A DNA stretch of 47,572 bases from Stenotrophomonas beteli (GTDB lineage Bacteria; Pseudomonadota; Gammaproteobacteria; Xanthomonadales; Xanthomonadaceae). Below are positions 15,318 to 23,223 of the stretch, piece by piece (positions within the stretch are counted from its first letter, which is position 1; each line of letters opens with the position of its first letter). Both the position numbers and the translations under genes were made by a program. The DNA lies in contig NZ_LLXV01000043.1 of the NCBI RefSeq assembly GCF_001431665.1, positions 1 through 47,572 on the forward strand, in the 5' to 3' direction. The notes beneath the pieces are model-generated. The model did not search any database. It was not told the DNA's origin and was given only the letters and a program-made list of their open reading frames with translations.

Positions 15318-18092
15318 TCAGGCCCCCTTCGGCGTCAGCGGTGCCGCCCGCTGCGCCGCCAGCAGCAGGCACTCCTTGCACACCGACTGCGGGAACACCG
15401 GCAGCGGGAAGCGGCCGCTACCGCCGGGAAGGAACGACTTGCGCCCGGCGTGCACGGTGATGCGTCCCGGCGCATTGAAGACGATGCTGCCTGCGCTGAG
15501 GGTGATGCTGGCGCCGCCTGCCGTCGATAGCTGCAGCGTGCGCCCGGCGCCGAGTTCGACAGCGGCCTGGGCACTGGCGGCATGCAGCGACTGCCGGGCC
15601 TGCACCGCCACCCGGTCCTGCTGCGCCTGGATGTCCAGCGGCTGCGTCGCACTGGCAAGGGTCAGCGTCGGCGCCCGGATGTCGGCACCGGTCATGCTGG
15701 CCGCCAGCACACCGATCGCCTGCCGCCCGTGCCAGCGCGCCTGCCCCATGACCGTCGCATCGCTGTGCTGCCCGCTGCCCAGCACCAGTGTTTCACCCTG
15801 GGCCCAATGCAGCCCCTGGCCTGCCACCATCACCGCGCCCTTCGGTGCGGCCAGGCCCAGCAGCGCATCTCCGGTATGCGGCACGCGACCGTCGCCTGCA
15901 TCGCCGCTGCGCTGTGCGATGGCGCCAGCGGCCTCCTGCAGGGCCGCCCCCGGCACCGTGCTGCGCACACTGGCCAACAGCACCGGCACCGGCGCACGCG
16001 TACTGTCAAGCCTGGAGCGCTGCGGCGACTGCACGCCCACATGCGAGGCCGGCTGTACGGTCAGGTGGGTGCGCGCCGCGTCAGCCTGCTGTTGCACCAG
16101 CGTCGCCACCTGTTGGAGCAGTGCGGCCGGCTGTGCCGCGGACCCTGCCGGCTCCGGGTCACGATGCGCGTAGGCGTCCAGCCACAACCCACGTTCCCCG
16201 CGCACGCTGCCCCACGCATCGCTGCGCAGTTCAAAGCCGTTGCCACGCAGGCTGCCGCGATGGTTGTCGGCCTGATGCCGCAGGTGGCCCAGGCTCAGCG
16301 CCGAGTGCTGCTGGCTGCTGGCCAGCTGGGTACGCAGTTGCTGGTCGCTGTCGTCGAACAACAGCCGGTTCCAGCCCTGCCCCTGCCATTCGCGCGACTG
16401 CACGCCCCACAGCGCGCCCGCGTGCCGGTGCGCCTGCTCGCCGCCGGCGGCCGCATGCCAGGCCGGTGCCTGGCCACCACCAAGATTGGCCTGCGCACTG
16501 CCCGCACCATCGCGGGCCTGGGCAAACGGCGTGGTATCGGCCTCCGCGCCGGTGCCCGCCGGCGTCGGTGCCACCCCGGCTTCGCCACGCCCGTTGTAGA
16601 GCGCGCCCAGTACCAGCGGCCGATCGATGTCTCCTTCGAGGAAGCCGACCAGCACTTCCTGGCCGACGCGCGGCAGGAACTGGCTGCCGACCCCGGGCCC
16701 GGCGTAGCGCTGCGCCACCCGCAGCCAGGCGCTGTCGGCGCCCTCTGCGCCGTCCTGGAAATGAAACCGCACACGTATCCGTCCCAGCGCGTCGGCATGC
16801 AGTTCGTCGCTGGCGCTGCCCTGCCCGGCCACCACGATCGCCGTCTGGTAGCCGGGGGCCAGCGGTCGTGGATTGCGCCGCGCACCGGTGCCATCGCGCA
16901 GCACCGGCCGCCAGTGGCGATCGCGCGCAAGCGCGGTGAATGCCTGGCTGTAGCCGTGTGTACGCGCCTGGGCGGCGAGCGTGTCGCCCTCTGTGCTGAC
17001 GGCCTCACGTGCCGTCATTGCCTGGCGCAGATCAACCGGCAGATTGTTGACACCCGCGTGCTCGACGCTCACCAGCAACAGCTCCGCCGGCAGCTCACCG
17101 GGCAACTCGGTCAGCACCCACACCTGGCCGGCATCAGCGCTGCGTACACCGCCACGGCCGTGCCATTGCAGGGCCTGCGCCTCCATGGCCTCGACCACGC
17201 GGTGGGCATGGTGCTGCAGCTCGGCGGCATCGGCGAAGGCATGTGCGCCGACCGCATCGTAGTCCTCGCGCGGCGCCACGCTGTCGCCCTGCAGCGGCAG
17301 CTGCCCCGCCAGCGAGCGGACGCTGCGGTAATCGCTGCTGTGCAGCTGCACGCGCGTGCTGTGCAGCCGTCGCTGTTGCCCAAGCCGCTGCACGCCATCG
17401 CCTCGTTCGCTGGCGTCGGCGCGATGAAAGCGGATTCCGCCGCTGCTGCGTGACTCCATCGACTCGGGCAACACCGACGAATCGGCGAACAGCAGCATGC
17501 CATGCCCCGCAGCGGCGTCCTGCGCCTCCTGCACGCACCAGCCCAGCCCTTCCTCGGCCAGCAGGCGCTGCACGAAGGCCAGATCCGACTCGCGGTACTG
17601 CACGCAGAAGCTGCGAGGCCGCGATGCGGCCAGAAACGCGTCGATCTCGTCGGTCCAGCGCCAGTGCGCCAACGGCGCATGCCCCTGCAGCACCGCGTCC
17701 ACGATCTCGCGCACGCTCTGCTCCTGGAACACACGGCTGCGCCGCGCCTGGCCCATCCACCAGGTCCAGTCGCGCAGGGTGATCCGGTAGCGTGCGAGGC
17801 CTCCGTCACTGCCCGTGCAGCTCGCATCGGCAATGACGCCGTGGCGCGGCCAGGACTGGCCGTCGGCCAACCGCACATGCAGGCACGCGGGCCGCCCCAG
17901 CCAGTCGGCCAGCGGCAGCGAAGCGTCCAGCGCCAGTACATCAATCGTCAGGTGCCGCCCCTGCGAAAGGGCGTCATGGCCATGCCAGTGGTCGACCACG
18001 ACCGCTGGCATGCCGGGTAGCTCCAACCGATACAGGCGGCTGTCGGCATCAAGGCCGGCTGCCTGCACCATGAGGTTGCGAATCGCTTCCAT
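15318..18092 (-). CDS. vgrG: T6SS spike protein VgrG with DUF2345 extension (island 1)
   Basis: A 924-residue trimeric spike protein. The N-terminal gp27-like part includes SFCVQYRESDLAFVQRLL and EEGLGWCV. The gp5/OB region includes RIRVRFHF, AWLRVAQRYAGPGVGSQFLP and RVGQEVLVGFLEGDIDRPLV with ALYNGRGEAGVAPTPAG. The C-terminal DUF2345 needle includes repeated beta elements up to ITVHAGRKSFLPGG. A short tail follows with a CKEC motif (SVCKECLLLAAQ) absent from the sister VgrG at 25239-27998. It has no fused toxin. It directly precedes a DUF4123 adaptor, so its cargo is expected to be the Tle1 lipase. GGGGA lies just before the ATG. Confidence 0.95.
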   Translation of the reverse strand: MEAIRNLMVQAAGLDADSRLYRLELPGMPAVVVDHWHGHDALSQGRHLTIDVLALDASLPLADWLGRPACLHVRLADGQSWPRHGVIADASCTGSDGGLARYRITLRDWTWWMGQARRSRVFQEQSVREIVDAVLQGHAPLAHWRWTDEIDAFLAASRPRSFCVQYRESDLAFVQRLLAEEGLGWCVQEAQDAAAGHGMLLFADSSVLPESMESRSSGGIRFHRADASERGDGVQRLGQQRRLHSTRVQLHSSDYRSVRSLAGQLPLQGDSVAPREDYDAVGAHAFADAAELQHHAHRVVEAMEAQALQWHGRGGVRSADAGQVWVLTELPGELPAELLLVSVEHAGVNNLPVDLRQAMTAREAVSTEGDTLAAQARTHGYSQAFTALARDRHWRPVLRDGTGARRNPRPLAPGYQTAIVVAGQGSASDELHADALGRIRVRFHFQDGAEGADSAWLRVAQRYAGPGVGSQFLPRVGQEVLVGFLEGDIDRPLVLGALYNGRGEAGVAPTPAGTGAEADTTPFAQARDGAGSAQANLGGGQAPAWHAAAGGEQAHRHAGALWGVQSREWQGQGWNRLLFDDSDQQLRTQLASSQQHSALSLGHLRHQADNHRGSLRGNGFELRSDAWGSVRGERGLWLDAYAHRDPEPAGSAAQPAALLQQVATLVQQQADAARTHLTVQPASHVGVQSPQRSRLDSTRAPVPVLLASVRSTVPGAALQEAAGAIAQRSGDAGDGRVPHTGDALLGLAAPKGAVMVAGQGLHWAQGETLVLGSGQHSDATVMGQARWHGRQAIGVLAASMTGADIRAPTLTLASATQPLDIQAQQDRVAVQARQSLHAASAQAAVELGAGRTLQLSTAGGASITLSAGSIVFNAPGRITVHAGRKSFLPGGSGRFPLPVFPQSVCKECLLLAAQRAAPLTPKGA

Positions 18093-18214
18093 GGCGTCCC
18101 CACCGTTGCTGCCCGCGCGGTGGCGGCGGGCAGGTCCTTCCCCTGTAGGGCGACGGTAGCAGATGGACTACGGCGGTGCACGCGCACGCCTTCACATCCT
18201 GATGACGCGCTGGA

Positions 18215-18841
18215 TCAATAGGTTCCGTAGGAGACTTCGACCACCACCGGCTTGCCTGCACCCTGCGCCGGCTGCAGGGTGAAGCGGTCCAGCGCGCTGC
18301 TGTCATCGCCCAGCGGCGTGCTGCGGAACTGCAGGCGATAGGTCGCACCGGCCTTCACGCTGCCATCGGGCAGCAGGCGCGCGTCGGCGGGCAGCAGCAG
18401 CCCGCCCAGGTCGCTGTAGGCCTCAGGCGCATCACTGAAACCGTAGTCGACCAGTTCGCCGATGCGGCGCATTTCGTAGACCCGTGTCGGCCAGGGCCGC
18501 GCCGCACTGCGGCCATTGCGCAGGTCGGTCACCCACTGCTCGGGCAGCTGATACACCTTGCGCAGCGCCGTGTCGTCCAGTTCGGCGCTGGCCACCTGCA
18601 GGCAACACACCAGCCGCTTGCTCTCGCGGTCGTAGATCGAGAAGCGCGCATCGCGCGCCACGGCGGCCGGCAGTATGGCGAACGGGATGTCACGCAACGC
18701 CGGCTCGGCGCCGTCACGGGAGTCCAGGTTGCGCCAGCCACCGAAGGTCGGCTCGGCTGCCTGCGCCAGTGGCGCGGCCAGGCACAGCGCCACCACGAGC
18801 CCGGGGGCCGCGTGTCCGATCCAGTTCTGCATATCGTTCAT
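18215..18841 (-). CDS. Exported protein, paralogue of 20426-21019, candidate immunity
   Basis: A 208-residue protein with a Sec signal peptide cleaved at about AQA|AEP. The mature protein starts FGGWRNL, has a double-cysteine element LVCCLQVASAEL, then LPEQWVTDLRNG, and ends EVSYGTY. All these recur in the gene at 20426-21019 (GGWRRV, VVCCLSVESAEV, GPWVTDLTNG, EVPFGTY), so the two are paralogues. I know no named family. Periplasmic location, size and position between effector genes and the next VgrG fit immunity proteins for a periplasm-acting toxin; the pair may protect against variants of the neighbouring peptidoglycan-targeting effector. Start is ATG 18841, with ATG 18832 also possible. 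Confidence 0.65.
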   Translation of the reverse strand: MNDMQNWIGHAAPGLVVALCLAAPLAQAAEPTFGGWRNLDSRDGAEPALRDIPFAILPAAVARDARFSIYDRESKRLVCCLQVASAELDDTALRKVYQLPEQWVTDLRNGRSAARPWPTRVYEMRRIGELVDYGFSDAPEAYSDLGGLLLPADARLLPDGSVKAGATYRLQFRSTPLGDDSSALDRFTLQPAQGAGKPVVVEVSYGTY

Positions 18842-18949
18842 CCGTCGATGGCACCTGGCCGATCAGTTTCGTGAGGATGCCATGAAGGCGGAGCGGTTGC
18901 CACGCCATGTGCTCCGGCCGGCGCGCCCGCCCCGCGCCATTGAAAACCC

Positions 18950-19570
18950 TCACTGTCCTTCGGGCGCCATGTACGCAGTCTGGTGTCCGGTAAAGCGGAC
19001 ACCGTCGAATCCGAAGCAGAAACGCCCGTCGTTGATTGAACGGTAAGCCAGTATCGCTCCGACCAGGCAGAACTGCTGCGCATCCACGGACGTTTCCATC
19101 TTCCCACAAGTGGTCGGCTCTCCTTGGCTGGACAAAGGGCCGGACAATGCGTCGATCGGCAACGGATAGACCACCCCGCTCCGGGCGTTGATGACGACCA
19201 CCGAGCGCTGGAAGTACTCAGGCCATTCCTCCAGCTCCGCCACGATGTAGTGCCCGTTGAAGTTCGGCCGCTGCTCGGCGATCACCTTGTCGATCTGGGC
19301 ACGATGACGATCATCACAGAAGTTGATCGGACTGCTCAGGAAAGCGCACCCGGAATGGGGCGAGAGCATCTTGACGCCGGCAAATCGTGCGTTGCCCGCC
19401 GTTGTTGCAGGCACATCCTTCGTCGGGGTAGCTGCCCCCGCCGGCGGCACAACTGCGGCCGGGTTCTCCGATGAATTCGGCTTCCCCGTGCAAGCGGCGG
19501 CCGAAAGAAGAAGGCCGAGCAACAGCACAGGCTGCAGTCCCCGCCAGACGCTGGTGTTGATCTTCATCAT
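18950..19570 (-). CDS. Small lipoprotein, candidate immunity protein
   Basis: A 206-residue lipoprotein; tandem ATGs at 19570/19567 are preceded by GGAAAG. The signal ends LSAAAC|TGKP, a clear lipobox, followed by a Pro/Ala/Thr-rich linker to about residue 60. The folded part contains five or more cysteines and the segment RPNFNGHYIVAELEEW, then VVVINARSGVVYPLP and a C-terminal FCFGFDGVRFTGHQ. This resembles exported proteins often found beside secretion effectors, but I recognise no named family. It sits in a run of four small exported proteins between two VgrG modules, which suggests immunity or orphan-immunity function. Confidence 0.6.
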   Translation of the reverse strand: MMKINTSVWRGLQPVLLLGLLLSAAACTGKPNSSENPAAVVPPAGAATPTKDVPATTAGNARFAGVKMLSPHSGCAFLSSPINFCDDRHRAQIDKVIAEQRPNFNGHYIVAELEEWPEYFQRSVVVINARSGVVYPLPIDALSGPLSSQGEPTTCGKMETSVDAQQFCLVGAILAYRSINDGRFCFGFDGVRFTGHQTAYMAPEGQ

Positions 19571-19662
19571 TCTTTGCTTTCCAGGATTTCGACAAGAAGC
19601 GCGCGAACCGCCGGCGTGGACTCCACGTTGTCCCTGTTCGCGCCATCGGCTGCCCTTCTTGA

Positions 19663-20277
19663 TCAGGCCCAACCGGGCGTGCATATCAACTGCGACTTCT
19701 GTGCATCACCGGCCTGGGGGCCCAGCATTGGCCTTTCGCCGCGCCGGCTGCGCGCATCATCGGGGAACTCCGAGCCCAGCGCGATGCGGGTTCGCGCACG
19801 CGCCTGGTCCAGTGGCAGATCGATCAGGATGCCGATGGGCGTGGGTGCGGTTCCCAGATGGGCAACCACCCTGTAGATCGGTAGGCCATGGAAATCGGCC
19901 TTGACGCAGAAGTACGCCATCCCGAACGCCTCATCGCGTTCGCAGGGCTCCGGCGTGTGCAGGGCCAGGTAAGGGTTCGCGGGCCGGCCTGATCCAGCAT
20001 TAAGGTACCAGCCCTTCGGCTGGCAATCGAGCAATCCGTCAAAGAGCGTTTCAGTGCTGTCCGGATCACCCGGCAGCGGTGGCTCCGCCTGGGCGGCATG
20101 GGCGTCGGCCTTGATCTGTGCCTCGATAGCGGCCCGCGCACGGCGGGCGGTGTCGGCCTGCTCGACATCCTGTGAGGTGGCTTGCCGGCACGCCGCCAGC
20201 GGCAGCACAAGGCTGGCCAGGAACAGCTGACGCAGCGCAACGGGGCGGTGACGATTCCCTGACCTGTCCTGATGCAT
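19663..20277 (-). CDS. Small lipoprotein, candidate immunity protein
   Basis: A 204-residue lipoprotein starting at ATG 20277, with GGAGG 9 nt upstream. The signal ends VLPLAAC|RQAT (lipobox), followed by a charged Ala/Glu/Asp-rich spacer. The folded part includes TLFDGLLDCQPKGWY, CERDEAFGMAYFCVKADF and IYRVVAHLGTAPTPIGILI. Four cysteines in the mature region could form disulfides. It is not clearly homologous to the lipoprotein at 18950-19570 despite similar architecture. Outer- or inner-membrane tethering in the periplasm plus the effector-linked setting suggest immunity, without direct proof. Function otherwise unknown. Confidence 0.58.
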   Translation of the reverse strand: MHQDRSGNRHRPVALRQLFLASLVLPLAACRQATSQDVEQADTARRARAAIEAQIKADAHAAQAEPPLPGDPDSTETLFDGLLDCQPKGWYLNAGSGRPANPYLALHTPEPCERDEAFGMAYFCVKADFHGLPIYRVVAHLGTAPTPIGILIDLPLDQARARTRIALGSEFPDDARSRRGERPMLGPQAGDAQKSQLICTPGWA

Positions 20278-20425
20278 GACTCCCGGCCTCCCCGAGGTGA
20301 AGCACCCGATCGGCACGCAGAATGCTGCGCCGCATCACCCACGGGCGCAAAAGACCGACGCCGATTCCCGTATGCCTGCGGCCGCACGCAGCGTTGCGGG
20401 CCACCGCTGACGCCCGGTTCCAGAT

Positions 20426-21019
20426 CTAGTAGGTCCCGAACGGAACTTCGATCTTCAAGGCTGCGCCACCCTTGGCCGGCTTCAAGGTGTAGGTATGAAC
20501 ACCACCGTCTCCATCGGCCAGCGAGGTCTCGCGGCGCTGGACCGTATAGCGCTCGCCGGCGATCTCCAAGGTGTCCGCCCCCACCGCCCGCGCGTCCGGC
20601 GGCAGCAGCAGGCCTCCTGCGGCTTCACGTTCTTCCTTGAAGGTATAGCTGCTCATCGCACCCTGCACCTTCAGCAGCTGGACATGCGGGCGATAGGGCG
20701 CGGCATCGAGATTCCAGCCATTGGTCAGATCGGTGACCCACGGCCCGGGAATGTCAAAGCGATCCTGGAGCTCGCTTTCGCCCACCTCGGCACTTTCCAC
20801 TGACAGGCAACACACTACCTTGCCCGCCTTGGCATCGTAGACCGCCCAGCGACTTCCCGCAGCTGCGGCATGAGGCAGCATGGAGAAGTGGAACTGCCGC
20901 TCCAGGTCACTGTCGGAGACCCTGCGCCAGCCGCCCACTTCGGGAGGCTGCGCATGGCAACCCACCGCGAGCGCGACGCCCACTACCAAAAGAGCAGCTC
21001 TAATCACGAAACCCGCCAT
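20426..21019 (-). CDS. Exported protein, probable immunity to adjacent M15-like effector
   Basis: A 197-residue exported protein starting at ATG 21019, only 2 nt after the stop of the SH3/EF-hand/M15 gene, which argues for translational coupling and an effector-immunity pair. The signal ends LAVGC|HAQ, so it may be a lipoprotein or be cleaved after HAQ. The mature part (GGWRRV, VVCCLSVESAEV, PGPWVTDLTNG, ending VPFGTY) is paralogous to 18215-18841. No catalytic motif is visible. Being periplasmic, it is placed to block a peptidoglycan peptidase. The family is unnamed to me; the function is inferred from position and export. Confidence 0.68.
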   Translation of the reverse strand: MAGFVIRAALLVVGVALAVGCHAQPPEVGGWRRVSDSDLERQFHFSMLPHAAAAGSRWAVYDAKAGKVVCCLSVESAEVGESELQDRFDIPGPWVTDLTNGWNLDAAPYRPHVQLLKVQGAMSSYTFKEEREAAGGLLLPPDARAVGADTLEIAGERYTVQRRETSLADGDGGVHTYTLKPAKGGAALKIEVPFGTY

Positions 21020-21021
21020 CT

Positions 21022-23223
21022 TCAGTTGCCTGTCTTGGACCAATGGGGATCATCGACCTTTTTCGGCTTGCCGTCATAGTTCCAATGCAGGACATCGTAA
21101 CTGGCACCCACATCGATGATGTCACGCTTGCTGCTGATCGTCACACTGGTGCCATCGGCCTTCTTGACCGTCTTGCCGATGCCCCAGGCAGGACTCAACC
21201 GCATGTCGATTGCTTCACCACCATTGTGGTTTGATCGGTAGGGCTTGCCGATGGCCCCCGCAGCACCGTAGGCACTATCCATGGCCTTGGCTGCCTGCTT
21301 GGCGGCCTTGAGATCCGGCTTGCCATTGGCATCCAGGTGCTGCCAGTCAATGTTCACGGCAGCATCGCCATTCCGCGGCTCGAACGCGGGCACCGTGGCT
21401 GGATCCATGCCATTGACGATTTCCCGTGCGTAGTACATCAGGTACGAGCGCTGGGGCGGGCGCAGCGTCGTATTGATGTTCACGGTCACACCAGCCTCAT
21501 CCAGCGCCGCGAGGAAGCGCTTGATGTTCGACTGGAAGGGCTCCTTCAGGCTCGCGACGTCCTTGCTCTGCTTGAACCGTTTGTACCATTGCGCGCCGCT
21601 CTTTTCGCGCTCGCCGTTGTAGCTGTCGTCCTTGCTGGAGGCTGCATTGGCATTGGCCGTGGCGACCGCAGAGTAGAAATTGTTCAGCAGCCCGATCGGG
21701 TGCAGGTGGAAGACCTCCGGCGCAACAGGGAACCCCTTCACGCCGGGCGCCACATCCTTCCACCAGCGCAGATTCTTGATGCGCAGCTTTTCAGCGCTCC
21801 ACTCCACGGCACCGTCCAGCATCAGCGGGTCCAGCTCGTTCCACTTCGCATCTTCCCCGCCCCACTCGCTCTCGTAGCGGACGATCATCCGGCTCAACGC
21901 CTGCGCAAGCAGGGGCTGCTTGCTGGCCGTCTGCAGTTCGGCCTTGCTGATATGCCCATTGCCGTCGGTGTCCAGCAAGGCATGCAGCTTCTGGATCAAC
22001 GCGCTGCGCTCCACCTTGTCCGCGCGCATGCGATGATCGGTCACCTCGTGGGGCTGCAGCATCCCCATCTTCACCAGCGTCGCCGCCATCATGTCGACCG
22101 GCTGGATGCCGCCCTCTTCCACCGTTTCGAATCCCGGCCACGCCCAAGGCGACTGCCAACCCACCTTGGGGTGCCCGGCCTCGCATGCCCAGCCCAGTAC
22201 AAAACTACCCGGCTTCTCGCCGCAGGCAGCCACTTCCCACCAGGCCTTGCCATCACTGTCCAGTGCACGTTTCGGCGCAGGCAGCTGCTCCAGCTCGGCG
22301 CGGGACATCACCCGCACCAGGCCGACGGCCTCGGCCTCGGGCCCATCCGTACGCAACGGATGCTTCTTCCACCATTTCATGCCACCCGCCGAGCACTGCT
22401 GCAGGTCCTTGCGCAGGATCCAGAACGGCTCTCCCAGTGGCATCCGCATCTCGCGCCGCTGGTAGTTGTGCTTCCGCGCTTCCTTTTCCGACTGGGTACG
22501 CTGGTTGTCGGCAGGGCCTACGAATACACCGGTGAACTGTCCATCCTTTGCATTTGCATAACTCTTGCTGCTCGCAGAATAGGCGCCCAGCGCCTTGCGA
22601 TCGAACACCTTCAGCTCCGAACGCTGGACAAGCGTCCACGCGCCCAGGCCCGAGTCCTTGAGCTGGATCAGGCCAGATTCCGGCTCCATCACACCGTCCG
22701 GATCGGCCGCCTTCTTCAGCCGCGCCCCCTTTTCGATCACGAACAGGCTTCCCGTTCCCGGCGGCAGCAGCGATGCATAGCGGCGCGACTTGGCCAGGAA
22801 CACGGGAAGTTCGCTACCGGCGAAGACCTCCATGTGCATCAACGGGCGAATACCACGCTTGGGCAACGGCTGGGCATCCACGTACTGCTGGTACTCGCCG
22901 ACATGGCCGAGCAGTGCGCCTGCGCTGATCGCGATCGGTTTTTCCGGAATGACCACCTTGTCCAGCTGGACCGGCTGCTTCGGGCCGGGATCAAGCTCAG
23001 GCATGAACACCCAGCCCTGCTTTGCGGCCGGGTCGACCGTCTCGCCCGGGCGGACCGGTGCGATCTCACCTTCCAGGATCCGGTCAATCTGCGCCCATTT
23101 GTCCTTGCGGTTCTTCACGGTGATCCGCGCACCGCGCGGCAACAGGCCCAACCGGGCCGAGCGGCCGCTGGCCTCGCTGCGGATGTTCAGGCCGATGATC
23201 GGCGCGGGTGCAGCCTCACTCAT
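21022..23223 (-). CDS. SH3/EF-hand protein with C-terminal M15-like peptidase domain, T6SS effector
   Basis: A 733-residue protein without a signal peptide. Residues about 8-75 resemble a bacterial SH3 domain (GLNIRSEASG, LPRGARITVKNR). The centre is a conserved-looking scaffold with GWACEAGHPKVGW, WAWPGFETVEE, a textbook EF-hand DTDGNGHISKAE (418-429) and FHLHPIGLLNNF. The C-terminal ~160 residues look like an M15 zinc peptidase: TLRPP near 587, SNHNGGEAID (Ser664, His666, Asp673) matching SxHxxGxAxD, and DDPHW with His727 as third ligand. This predicts cleavage of peptidoglycan stem peptides. Its start overlaps the upstream lysozyme-like gene by 8 nt, suggesting the two act as one effector unit of the VgrG at 25239. 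Confidence 0.75.
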   Translation of the reverse strand: MSEAAPAPIIGLNIRSEASGRSARLGLLPRGARITVKNRKDKWAQIDRILEGEIAPVRPGETVDPAAKQGWVFMPELDPGPKQPVQLDKVVIPEKPIAISAGALLGHVGEYQQYVDAQPLPKRGIRPLMHMEVFAGSELPVFLAKSRRYASLLPPGTGSLFVIEKGARLKKAADPDGVMEPESGLIQLKDSGLGAWTLVQRSELKVFDRKALGAYSASSKSYANAKDGQFTGVFVGPADNQRTQSEKEARKHNYQRREMRMPLGEPFWILRKDLQQCSAGGMKWWKKHPLRTDGPEAEAVGLVRVMSRAELEQLPAPKRALDSDGKAWWEVAACGEKPGSFVLGWACEAGHPKVGWQSPWAWPGFETVEEGGIQPVDMMAATLVKMGMLQPHEVTDHRMRADKVERSALIQKLHALLDTDGNGHISKAELQTASKQPLLAQALSRMIVRYESEWGGEDAKWNELDPLMLDGAVEWSAEKLRIKNLRWWKDVAPGVKGFPVAPEVFHLHPIGLLNNFYSAVATANANAASSKDDSYNGEREKSGAQWYKRFKQSKDVASLKEPFQSNIKRFLAALDEAGVTVNINTTLRPPQRSYLMYYAREIVNGMDPATVPAFEPRNGDAAVNIDWQHLDANGKPDLKAAKQAAKAMDSAYGAAGAIGKPYRSNHNGGEAIDMRLSPAWGIGKTVKKADGTSVTISSKRDIIDVGASYDVLHWNYDGKPKKVDDPHWSKTGN

